NCBI GenBank assembly: GCA_029204225.1
Contig: CM055111.1
Span: forward strand, 7,671,738 to 7,735,737
Reading direction: 5' to 3'
DNA length: 64,000 nucleotides
Source of the DNA: Diphasiastrum complanatum
Lineage: Eukaryota > Streptophyta > Lycopodiopsida > Lycopodiales > Lycopodiaceae
Part shown: positions 44,390 to 54,197 of the stretch, piece after piece
How positions within the stretch are numbered: the stretch's first letter is position 1
Layout of the letters: each line of letters starts with the position of its first letter
Notes under the pieces: model-generated
Told to the model about the DNA's origin: nothing
Databases searched by the model: none
Seen by the model: the letters and a program-made list of their open reading frames with translations, nothing else
Made by a program: the position numbers and the translations under genes

Positions 44390-44500
44390 AAATAGTGTGC
44401 CTTCCAAGAAGGCCCCCACTCTCCAGTGACGAGACTCTTTATAGGCAGCTTATGGGTAGCCTGATTTATCTCACCACTACGAGACCAGGGACTCACTCAC
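44390..44500 (+). pseudogene. Copia RT/RNase H linker fragment
   Basis: It encodes PLSSDETLYRQLMGSLIYLTTTRPG, the linker between RT and RNase H in Copia elements. It lies upstream of the protease of the next Copia, where that segment cannot belong, so it is a separate fragment or a rearrangement. Confidence 0.75.
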
Positions 44501-44529
44501 GATGTCAACTTTTTCATCATAAAATGTCA

Positions 44530-47115
44530 AAGGTGAAGATCTTTGGTGGATAGATAGTGGGGCTATCTCCCACATGTTAGGTAGAAGGGAGTATTTTTCT
44601 CAACTCACACCTTATGTCGGACCTATAAAGTCCATTTTTATAGCAAATGATCATAAATGTAAAGTTGAAGGTGTGGGATCTATTACCTTATGCCTAGGAT
44701 CTTCCAAGAAGACTAAGATAGATGGTGTTCTCTTCATTCCTAGCATCACTAAGAATTTGCTTAGTGTTGGTCAACTTTTAGATTTTGAATTCATTGTGGA
44801 GTTCTCTACTAATGTATGCAACATCAAGAAAAGTGGGATGATCATAGCAAGGGGCTTGGGAGGTTATTTAAGCCTGATGCTTTTGTAGATCCTAACCAAT
44901 TTGTGATGGTAGCCGAGGAGAGCAACATGACCACATTTGATTTGTGGCACAAGGGGCTTGGTCACATCAACACCAAGTCCATGGAAGCCATATGCAAGGA
45001 GGAGCTTGCTCTCGGCCTTCCAAGGTTTTTGACAAAGGAGGAAAGGGTATGTGAAGCGTGTGCCTTGGAAAGGGTATGTGAAGCGTGTGCCTTGGCTAAG
45101 GCACACAAGTTACCTTTTCCAAGCTCAATCACAAAGACAAGTCATCCTATCGAGTTGATCCACTCGGATGTGCATTTTTCTAGCACAAAGAGCAATGGTG
45201 GAGCTACAATGTTTGTCACCTTTATAGATGACTACTCAAGATATGGATGGGTATATGTGACTTTCCTCTAAAGCACATGTTTTTGAGAGTTTTGTCAAGT
45301 TCAAGACTTTTGTTGAAAAGCATCATGATCACAAGATCAAGTTTTTTAGAGGTGATAATGGAGGAGAATATATCTCAAACTTAATTTAAAGACTTTTGTG
45401 ATCAAGAAGGGATCAAGAAGGACTTATCTTGCCCTTACACTCCTCAACAGAATGGGGTGGCCGAGAGGAGAAATAGGACACTACGTGAATGTTCTAAAGC
45501 TCTAAAATTAGATTCATGCCTACCTAGTAAGTCTTTTTGGGGAGAAGCTCTCATGTGTGCTAACTTCTTATGTAATAGAGTTCTATGTAGCTCTATAAAT
45601 GGTAAAACATCTTATGAGGTGTTGTATGGAGAAAAGCCTAATCTCAAAAACTTGAAGGTGTTTGGATGCATTTGCTATGTCCATGTCCCTTTGGACACAA
45701 GAACCAAGGAGGGTCCATCATCCATGAAGGGGATCATGGTAGGCTATGGAAATGCAAGCAAAGGTTACAAAATCTTCATTCGCTCTTCTCAAAAGATTGT
45801 CATTTCTAGAGATATCATTTTTTATGAGACTAGAATGCATAAGCTTGAAGATGATTCACCTAACCACTCTATTGGAAGAGACGTAGCTGAGATCAAGGAG
45901 GAGCTAGAGCCAAGAACTCAAGCACACCAAGAAGATCCACAAGGTCAAGGATGGAGCCATTAAGGCTCACATACAAGGAGAAGGGTAAGCAAGCCGACAT
46001 AAGTACTCCTTCTTATGCTTTCATCACATCTTTTGAAGAGCCTTCAAATGTTAGTGAAGCCTTAGAATCAAAGGAGTGATTTCAAGCTATGTGTTCCTAG
46101 TGAGTATGATCCCACTTTGTACGTAAGATTTAGTGCAAAAGGTATTGTACTTTTATTACTTTATGCATGATATCATACTTAGTGGAGATGATTTAGAAGG
46201 TGTTGAGAAAACTAAGCTAGATCTATCCAAAGAGTTTAAGATGGTAGATCTCGGACATTTGCACTTCATTTTGGGTATGGAAGTACTTAGATCTTTAGAT
46301 TCATTTGTCAATCTAGGTATGCTATTTCATTACTCAATAGATTTAACATGCATGGATGCAAGCATGTAGAGACTCCTATGGAGATGTAAAAGTAACCAAT
46401 AAAGAGGATGAAAGATCCTTCAAGGACATCACTCTTTATAGGCAATTTATTGGCTCCTTAATGTGGATAACCATAACAAGACTTGATCTTTGCTATAGTG
46501 TTTGCAAGTTTAGTCAAAACATGCAATATCTATTAGTTATCCATTGGAAATATGCCAAAAGAATATTGAGATACATCTCGGGCACACTAGATTTTGGGAT
46601 CCTTTATAAAGGTGAATCCATTAACTTGCATGCCTTCAGTGATTCAAATTTTGTAGGGGACAAGAAGGATAGAAAGTCAACAAGTGCCTTTGCAACTTTC
46701 ATTGGAGAAGGTGTGGTTTCTTGGCTATGAAAGAAGATATCTCTTTCATCAACCGAGGCCGAGTACAAGGCTCTAACAACCACAACCAAGGAAGTACTAT
46801 GGATCAAGAGGTTGCTTGAGGAGCTCAAAGTGATCAGATTAGGTGTCATTCCACTCATCTACAATGACAACATCTCAGCCCAACGCCTAGCATCCAATCC
46901 AATCTACCATGCAAGGAGCAGACACATAGAGATTGCTCACCACTTTGTAAGAGAAAAGGTCCAAGCTAAGGATGTCTAATTGGAGCATGTTTCAAGTGAA
47001 GAATGCATTGCTGATATATTGACAAAGCCTCTTCAAAAGAATGTTTTTTTGAAGCTTAGATCAGCCCTTGGCTTAATTAGGAAAGCTATGTTATCATCTA
47101 GCTAGATTGTGAGGA
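44530..47115 (+). pseudogene. Copia element 2, protease to RNase H, rearranged
   Basis: In order: protease DLWWIDSGA (near 44545); GVLFIPSITKNLLSVGQL; HKGLGHINTKSM and a duplicated CEAC finger; integrase IELIHSDVHFSS (first Asp), FRGDNGGEY (second Asp) and AERRNRTL (Glu); a NLKVFGCICYVH stretch and the DIIFYE end. Most of the RT is deleted between an EALESKE*FQAM stretch (46090) and the palm, where YVDD has become FMHD (near 46160). RNase H follows (SDSNFVGD, STEAEYKAL) with a HARSRHIEIAHHFVRE block and DILTKPLQ. Stops and shifts abound. Confidence 0.9.
45041..45094 (+). repeat. Exact 27-bp tandem duplication in the integrase finger
   Basis: Unit 45041-45067 is repeated without change at 45068-45094. 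It encodes a nine-residue stretch with CEAC, so the CxxC half of the HHCC finger is present twice in frame. Confidence 0.95.
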
Positions 47116-47119
47116 GGAG
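47109..47119 (+). other. Polypurine tract of Copia element 2
   Basis: GTGAGGAGGAG lies directly before the presumed start of the 3' LTR and shortly after the end of the polyprotein, where second-strand priming takes place. Confidence 0.7.
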
Positions 47120-47120
47120 T

Positions 47121-47640
47121 ATTGAAATCTCATAATTCTAGCTTGACCATGTTTGGTCACATGCATTATAATTGGCAAGAAGGCCATGTAAATAGATGCC
47201 ACATGTGCCGAATTACATAGGATGCTTTCCAAAGACTTCATTCCCCATATTACAATGTGATAAAATCTTTGAAATGAGGCCAAAATGTGTTTTGATAGGC
47301 TAGAAAAATTCTAGGTTCTAAAAATAACATGTTTTACATTGCTTTTGGATCTTGAGATCTTGAGCACAACTTAGGGTGGATCCAATGACCTATTAGGTTA
47401 GATGTTAGAGTTAGGGTATGATAAGTCCAGAGGTGCCCTATTATGCTCAGATCCGAGCCTGGAATGTATAAATGTATGATGGGATGTCCATGCAAATATG
47501 AAGAAAAATCAAGTTTTCCACTTCTATCAACATTGTCTTTGGGTGGCGAGTTATAGCTATTGGATGTGAGTGATTCTATGCATTAATTAAGTGATTTGGA
47601 AGGTATTGAAGTTTATTACAGGTCCGAGAAGCTTGCTGCA
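47121..47640 (+). repeat. 3' LTR of Copia element 2 (right end uncertain)
   Basis: It begins at ATTGAAATC or at the TG two bases in, right behind the polypurine tract, and contains GTATAAATG (about 47466) as a possible TATA box. The matching 5' LTR is absent, so the right border is an estimate. Confidence 0.55.
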
Positions 47641-47876
47641 CTTTAGGTTTATGTATTTGATCAAATCTATGTGGCCATTGTGGAGTTAAATGCCAAATTA
47701 GCTAGTTTTGGTAACTGGTCTTGATTCTAGCTCATAGTTTGGATCTAGATCTTTGATTAGTGCATCCTCCATAACTTTTAGGATTGATTGGGATTAATTT
47801 TGTTGTAAAATTTTTGTCAAAGTGCTCCAACGAGATGAACCTGAATAAAATCTACCTCATTCAATTTATTGGCACT

Positions 47877-49338
47877 CTAACAAAATGAGATAACATCGTT
47901 TTCTTCTGATCCATGCCATCGATGACAAGGCCCAAATACTTTCTTGCACATTCCAAGCATTTCTTTCAATGTTTCGCCAATTTTTGTCTTTAAATTGTTT
48001 GTTGATCTCCGTGCACTTGAAGCGCTTTTGTAGCATTTACTACAAAATGTAACAATTAAAACATTCAATAAAATTATGATAATATCATAACATTAATAAT
48101 TTGAAAATTCAAAAGTCAGCAAAAAAATAAAGTTTTTAAAGTATTGAAAGTTAATTAATTTTTACCTTTCTCATCATTAGTCTTTGCTAGTTGTCTGGCA
48201 GATTTTAATAACTTGCATGTCGAACAAACTGGCATTCGTGATTTTTCAGGAATCTTCACCAAACCAAAATCTCTCTTCTAAATCCTAAGAAAATGTGAGT
48301 AATTGAAATAGGCAACATTTTTGGTCTTAGCGAACACTTATACATAAAAAATATCTCCAATTTTGTAAAATTATCTGGCAAGTGAATATATAATGAATTT
48401 GGTAATTTCTCTCGATGCACATCCACAAAATGCTTTAGTCAAGCCAAAGAATTCAAAACATTTGGAGACACAGTTCTACCCTACAAAGATCCTTGTAATG
48501 TTGGATCTTTTTGACGTCGTGTGTGCATTCTTTGAAGGCGTGAATTTCCAATTACATAACAGCTTTGTAGGCTTTTCGACAAACCTCTGTTGCATTTAAA
48601 AAATATGCATACGAGTTTTTGTCAGGTCTCACTGTGGCACATAAATAGTAATTCTTTTCAACTTTACTTCACAAAAAAAAAAAAAATGCATCCCAATTTC
48701 TTGATCTCTTTGTTGTTTAACTTCTATAAGCAAGAGGATGAACAACAAACAATGCATCATACCTTCCGAATCTCCTGCCTTGTAATCAATTGTTTTTGAC
48801 ATTTTGTCAAAATAGGTGAAGATTTCAAGTCTCTCTTATATCTTTCTTTTCTTTTGAGATCAAATTTGTAACTTGACCTCGTGGCACTTGTAGTTGCGTG
48901 AACAGGCTGAGAAGGTATGGGAACATCTGTCTGAACATCAGGTTGTTGTTTATTTGCCTCAGCTGATTCTACAATGTCAAAAGAATAAGGATTCTCATTA
49001 AATATAGCTCTTTTGGATTTGATCAGATTCACTCACCAACTCTTCTGATTCGTCAAAACGATCTTGCAGTGTTGTTTCTCTAATTTTTGAATATGAAGAG
49101 GAAGAACTCAAATTTGTAACAGGTTGTGTCAAAGGAGTCATTTTTGAAAAGTAGTTGAATGAGAAATTTTAGATGATGTTGTTGACGGGGTAACACAAAG
49201 GTTAACAGGATGAGAACTCGAAGGAGTGGCTTCATAATAATAACTTTTAGTAGGAATATCAGACGAGGATGACTCAGATGTGGCTATGTACCGAGTTACA
49301 GCTACATGCATAGAAGAAGAAGAACTACTCACCATCAC
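47877..49338 (-). pseudogene. Broken gene with a DGMDQ motif (DUF7869-like), unknown function
   Basis: Several minus-strand pieces look like one protein family. From high to low coordinate: a Ser-rich start (49338-49138), a charged piece (49032-48757), VCRKAYKAVM (near 48570), CSTCKLLKSARQLAKTNDEKG (near 48180-48250), a KIGETLKEMLGMCKKV frame (47877-48068) and, in another frame, LVIDGMDQKKTMLSHF (DGMDQKKT at 47897-47920). I recall cysteine-rich pieces followed by IIDGMDQ.KT in the uncharacterised DUF7869 group. Stops and shifts separate all pieces. Introns could explain some gaps but not all. No transposon ends were found. Confidence 0.5.
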
Positions 49339-50890
49339 AAAAATATAAATTTTTTTATTCTATTCCTATGCTAAGCATAGACGAAAATAAAAATATGAAT
49401 GTAAAAACTTCACAAAATGTTGTGCTAGTCATAGAAAGAGTTAAATAGACTATGCCAACACCAATAGAACTAGACAACAAAATTCGCAAAGAACACATTT
49501 AACATAAAGTCAACAATAACAAAGATAATATTCACCTGCAAAAGCCATTTATTAAATGTTAAAGGTTTAGGGTTAGGGTTAGGCTTTAGTTCTAAAAGTA
49601 GGGTTAGGGCTGGTAAACTTGACAACGGTTGCGGTCATCGAAAAAGTTGGTCACGAAGTTAACCTTTAAACTTGTTGGTGATAGTACCAGTATTCGGTTG
49701 GAAAGGGGGGCCATTAATGTTTGGAGACCAAAGTTTTTCTATTTAAGGACCCAAAGAGTAAGACAAGGCACCTCATTTGTGAATGCGTTCAAGGTTGTCA
49801 TCAGAGCAATATAAGCATTCATTTGACGATTTTCTATAATCTCACGCATAATTTTCAGCAATCCAATTTCAGTCCAAGTAATATTTGTAATTTTTTACTT
49901 TTTAAAAGTCTTTCTCTATGCTTAGCATAGTATTACAAAGGTTTAGTTTATTTAAAGAGATAAAGATCACACACACACACACACGTGTGCAGGTGCACAA
50001 AAAATGGCTTGCAAATCAATCATTTGGATGTGCATCTCTTTGAGAATCTCATAAGCTAACCACTTCCATCCCATGTTTTAAGCATAGGCTACTTCTAGGA
50101 TGTACATTTTTGCCCATCATGGAACCATGAGCTCATCATCACTCACTTGATATCATTCAAAATGAGCTCACCTTAAAAATGCATGTGTCAATGTACCTTT
50201 TCATATCGACCCCATACGGTGTCATACCGACCCCTTCATTGGAGGGATGTTCATGGATGAGCTCTCCTTAAATGTAGAAAATTCTCCCAAAATTTTTGAA
50301 CTAAAATGAAGACCCATTTTACTATGGAAGAGACCTCTCCATAGAATTTACCTTCTTGGTAAGCTAGACTTATAATTTATTATAAGAAATTTACACTCAT
50401 AAAAAAAAAAAATCTTCCATAAAATTTATAATATATCTTATAAGTTAATTCATGGTAAAAATTGATGCCCATCCTTTTCTCATGACAACAAATTTCACAA
50501 TTGTGTTGGGCAAGGATAAGGGTTTTCTCACACCCAATGGGACCAAGTTGATATCAAAAAGTGGGCTTGCTCCCCACTCCTATTCCTCACATTAACATGA
50601 ACAAGAACATTTTCACACAAGGCCACTTTATGTAGGGAACTTCGAGGGCCTCAATTTGATAAGATGGAATGAGATCAAGTGGCTTAGCGATCATTGTCCC
50701 AAGTCCTATGGCCCATGTTGTCATTATATCTTGCCACACAAAATGCCACCTAAGGGTAAATATCACCTTGTCTTCAAAGGTGGGGAGGTCACTTCAAGTG
50801 GTGTGGCCTTAATGAGAGGTGAAAGGTGGGGACGTAACTTCAAGTGGTCTTTATCGGCCAAAGGAGAGTAATAGAGTCGGCCTCTCCTAT
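49339..50890. other. Intergenic; telomere-like and (CA)n repeats, no gene
   Basis: It holds a short telomere-like array (49567-49590, TTTAGGG then TTAGGG twice, with one more unit near 49602-49611) and a (CA)n run (49971-49984). I read no protein in the rest. Confidence 0.5.
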
Positions 50891-50894
50891 TTGA

Positions 50895-51115
50895 TAACAC
50901 CCAACTAATTTTTTTTGTTCACGGTTTACAAAGTAAATTTTTTTTGTCATAGTTTACAATTTAGTGGTTTATTGAGAAACTTTTGTGATGGTTTAGCTAA
51001 TTCTTGAAGGTGAATCTTCTTTCCTAAGGGGGCTTGAACCTCGGACCAAAGAAACTTTGATTTCCAAGATAACCGATTGAGCCAACCTAGTTGGATCAAT
51101 TGGGCGAACCGGGTG
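50895..51115 (-). mobile_element. tRNA-derived SINE-like sequence
   Basis: On the minus strand a pol III A box TGGCTCAATCGG (51073-51084) is followed by a B box GGTTCAAGCC (51031-51040) at tRNA-like spacing. A non-tRNA body and A-rich tracts (ACAAAAAAAATT near 50935 and 50910) follow. The head resembles that of Au-type plant SINEs. The D- and anticodon-arm region is too divergent for a functional tRNA. The 3' border is uncertain. Confidence 0.6.
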
Positions 51116-51857
51116 GGATTAATTGTTGGTGGTGGATTGGGTCTCTCTCTTTTGAGAGGAACTTCTCAATGACTCTTACAGCCATGAAAAGTCATTAGTA
51201 AGACCATTCCTTGGTACTTACTTTAAAACCTTTCTTTCATACTTAGTTTAAAGTTTGCATGTGGGTGAGGGGACCCTAGAGAAAGTGCTGTGCAATGGTG
51301 TGGGAAGATTCAGTGCTCTGAGGTGGAGTCATGGCGGCCATGAACGAAGAAAAGGATTTGAAACAAAGATGTCACGTATAATTTGTGAGTGCAACTGTGT
51401 AAGCAGGAGGTAGTGTGAAGGAAACACTCACGAAAGCACTTCGTGTTCTTCCCACCACCACACACACACACAATTACAATATTGTGTAGGAGGGTGTGTG
51501 CTCGATCAGAAGCTAGATCGAGCTTGTGAGCAATGGGGAAGGGCATAGGAAAGAGCGTTGAGTTCTTCCAGCGATTTTCCACTGCCTTTTCCAGTTGGGT
51601 TTTGGTTGCTCAATGGATCGCTCGCAGCCACATACGATAGACGATATTGTTTGCAACAATTTACTACTGAAACACAAACTACAATATAGACCCAGAGTCG
51701 GATCAGCAACAGTAGCTCAATCTAGAATTGGTGCTTCCTGCATATAGGAAGATGCAACTGAAGATGATTGATCATTGTTTGCAGTGTAGCTTTGTGATTT
51801 GTAGTTTAGAAAACATGCAGTTCTGATTAGTCTTCTTTGGGTTGCTTTGCTGGCAGT

Positions 51858-51862
<5 letters not shown>
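51116..51862. other. Upstream region of the GRAS gene; no feature
   Basis: It contains a short (CA)n run near 51460-51472. Nothing else is recognised. Confidence 0.4.

Positions 51863-51928
<66 letters not shown>
51863..51928. repeat. (CT)33 microsatellite upstream of the GRAS gene
   Basis: An uninterrupted CT run of about 66 bp lies about 205 bp before the GRAS start codon. CT/GA-rich tracts are common in plant promoters and 5' UTRs; a regulatory role here is only a possibility. Confidence 0.95.
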
Positions 51929-51931
<3 letters not shown>

Positions 51932-52067
51932 GCACGCAGAAACACAAAACAGCAAAATTCAGAGATAGGGACAGTAGTTGAACTGCAGTTCTCTTCGAGA
52001 TGCTGAGATCGAAAAAGCAATTGTGGATATAGTACCTTATAGCATCGAATAATAAATATGGGGTTGT

Positions 52068-52073
52068 TATATA
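52068..52073 (+). promoter_or_regulatory. Possible TATA box of the GRAS gene
   Basis: TATATA in a TTATATAGG context lies 60 bp upstream of the start codon; an AATAAATAT sequence lies 20 bp further upstream. If used, the 5' leader would be only about 30 nt. Confidence 0.3.
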
Positions 52074-52132
52074 GGCTATTAGGATTGACAATTCGTTTAT
52101 AAGGTTGTCTAGATTTGGCTAGTTGACAGAAG

Positions 52133-54022
52133 ATGGTGTCTGTTGTATACGACTGGATTCCTTTGAGTTCTAAATCCTTTGGCTATGAAGATATAATGGG
52201 CAATGGATCGTTTCAGCATGACAAGAACCGCTTCAATGTTGGAAATTCAAAAAAATTGAAGAGGGATTGGTCAGACTTTGTAGGCAATGATGTATCTGGC
52301 CTAAATACATTCTCTGGTGAATATTATCAAAATGGCTTGTTTAGTCCTCTTGTTGATTATTTGGGGTATAATTTTGCTAATGAAAGCAAAAAAATTGTGA
52401 CAGAAAAGAACGTTTTTGACTATGGATACTTGAAAGACAGCACAGAAGATATCACTAGTTTTATGGAGCAGATGCTAGAGCCAGAAACTGAAAAAAATAC
52501 AGATATGAAGCTGTACAGCGAGGGACTGGAAAGAGTTAGGGATGAATACGACACCGGTTGTGAACTAAATAGTAAACCTTATCACGATGAATTCAAAGCA
52601 CGAAATATTGAGAGTTGCTGGATGACGGGTGGTCAAGATTGGAATGGTGCTAGAGGAGTCGCATCGCACGACGTTGTTGTCGAAAATCAATACTCTTTTC
52701 AGCAAAGAAAGGTCTACGCTCTAAAAGGAGGTTTGGAAGAAATGCGGCAGTTCTATGAATACGATGATTCTAAGATGGATCATCATTCTACACCATATAA
52801 CAAGTCCCAAGATACAGCCGATATAGATATGTCACTCAAGGAAAGTCAGACCCGGCATGCAGAATATTCTGGCTATGCTTATGGCGTTGAAGAAGATTAC
52901 AATGACACATTACTTGTCCACCTTTTGATTGCATGTGCCGAAGCCGTTAGTAATGATAGCAAGGATTTAGCGGCAGTAATTCTTGCACGTCTTCATGATC
53001 TTGTTTCTTTTACAGGCAATACTATCCAAAGAGTAGCATATTATTTCACTCAGAGTTTCCAGTATTTGTTGGATGGAATCAATGATATAGCAAAGACTGT
53101 AGAAAAGAGCGAGAACAGTCTGGGTGCATTTCAGATTCTGTATGAGGTCTTACCTTACGCAAAATTCGCACATTTTACAGCAAATCAGGCAATACTAGAA
53201 GCCATTGAAGGAGAATCCCAAGTACACATAGTCGATTTTGATATACTAGAAGGTCTCCAATGGCCGCCTTTCATGAAAGCTTTGGCTTTACGGAGCGAAG
53301 AAATTCCAAGTCTACGGATCACGGCCATAGGTAGAGAGCAACCGGGAAATGCTATGCATTCATCTATCCGAGACACGGGGAGAAGGCTGTCGGAGTTTGC
53401 AGAGACTTTGGGGATACCATTCCAATTTGAGGAAGTAGTTGTAGAAGCTGGACATGAGTGCGATTTATCAGCATTGAACATCTGCCAAGACGAAGCACTA
53501 GCTGTGAATTGCATGTTCGGGCTTCCGCACATGCCTCCCAGGGGCACCAAATCCATATCAGCTTTTCTAACAGCAGTTTCTAGAATGCATCCGAAAGTTT
53601 TGATTTTGGGGGAGGAACTGGTGAGAGGGGAGCTGACAGACTTCATGAGCCTGTTTAAGGAAATACTGCATCATCACTGTGCCGTATTCAACTCACTGGA
53701 GGCTAGCCTTTGCATGCAAAGCCTGGCTCGTCTGATGGTCGAGTGCCTAGTCTTTGCTCCAAGGATCTGCGACATGGTAGGATCCATGGCATCCAAAGAA
53801 AGTGAGGACGGTGATTGGAAATCCCACAAAAGCAGGCTTGCCGAAGAAGCTGGTTTCCAAGCCATGAAGATTAGTGACTACAACAGATGCCAAGCAAATC
53901 TGTTACTGGACATGTTCAAAGATGGATATAGCATTGAAGAAGAACATGATCAAGTGGTGCTATGCTGGGATGAAAGGCAGATCGTATCCGTCTCAGAATG
54001 GGCGCAGCCTTTGCTCAGCTGA
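52133..54022 (+). CDS. GRAS transcription factor, NSP2 type, intronless
   Basis: 629 codons in one open frame, stop TGA. Residues 1-255 are a variable, acidic, Asn/Ser-rich region without a known domain. The GRAS domain follows: LHR I from about 258 (LLVHLLIACAEAV), VHIID as VHIVD at 364-368 after HFTANQAILEAIEG, LHR II from about 415 (TGRRLSEFAETLGIPF), PFYRE from about 455 (NCMFGLPHMPPRG) and SAW to the end (RCQANLLLDMFKDGY, SVSEW). VDFDI.EG.QW, the GRRL.EFA stretch and SLEA...MQ..AR.MVE point to the NSP2 subgroup rather than DELLA or SCR. NSP2 proteins act in the nucleus in symbiosis and strigolactone signalling; that role here is inferred from the family. I see no miR171-like target in it. 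The gene is intact. Confidence 0.92.
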   Translation: MVSVVYDWIPLSSKSFGYEDIMGNGSFQHDKNRFNVGNSKKLKRDWSDFVGNDVSGLNTFSGEYYQNGLFSPLVDYLGYNFANESKKIVTEKNVFDYGYLKDSTEDITSFMEQMLEPETEKNTDMKLYSEGLERVRDEYDTGCELNSKPYHDEFKARNIESCWMTGGQDWNGARGVASHDVVVENQYSFQQRKVYALKGGLEEMRQFYEYDDSKMDHHSTPYNKSQDTADIDMSLKESQTRHAEYSGYAYGVEEDYNDTLLVHLLIACAEAVSNDSKDLAAVILARLHDLVSFTGNTIQRVAYYFTQSFQYLLDGINDIAKTVEKSENSLGAFQILYEVLPYAKFAHFTANQAILEAIEGESQVHIVDFDILEGLQWPPFMKALALRSEEIPSLRITAIGREQPGNAMHSSIRDTGRRLSEFAETLGIPFQFEEVVVEAGHECDLSALNICQDEALAVNCMFGLPHMPPRGTKSISAFLTAVSRMHPKVLILGEELVRGELTDFMSLFKEILHHHCAVFNSLEASLCMQSLARLMVECLVFAPRICDMVGSMASKESEDGDWKSHKSRLAEEAGFQAMKISDYNRCQANLLLDMFKDGYSIEEEHDQVVLCWDERQIVSVSEWAQPLLS

Positions 54023-54120
54023 CTGTAACCTTGTTTGTACATTGCACGATTTTGGTGTAGTTGTAATTGATCCTTTGCAAAATTCATTGCGCAATCCATG
54101 GAAATTGTTGTAGCAGCTTG

Positions 54121-54123
<3 letters not shown>

Positions 54124-54195
<72 letters not shown>
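54124..54195. repeat. Compound (TC)n(AC)n microsatellite behind the GRAS gene
   Basis: A TC run (54124-54160) followed by an AC run to 54195, starting 100 bp after the GRAS stop and probably within or just past its 3' UTR. No LINE tail motif precedes it. Confidence 0.93.

Positions 54196-54197
<2 letters not shown>

Noticed and set aside
51022-51115. tRNA gene on the minus strand
   Set aside because: A and B boxes are present, but the arms do not fold into a tRNA and an A-rich body follows; called SINE-like instead.
53185-53865. Minus-strand frames opposite the GRAS gene
   Set aside because: They are antisense shadows of the conserved GRAS coding region.
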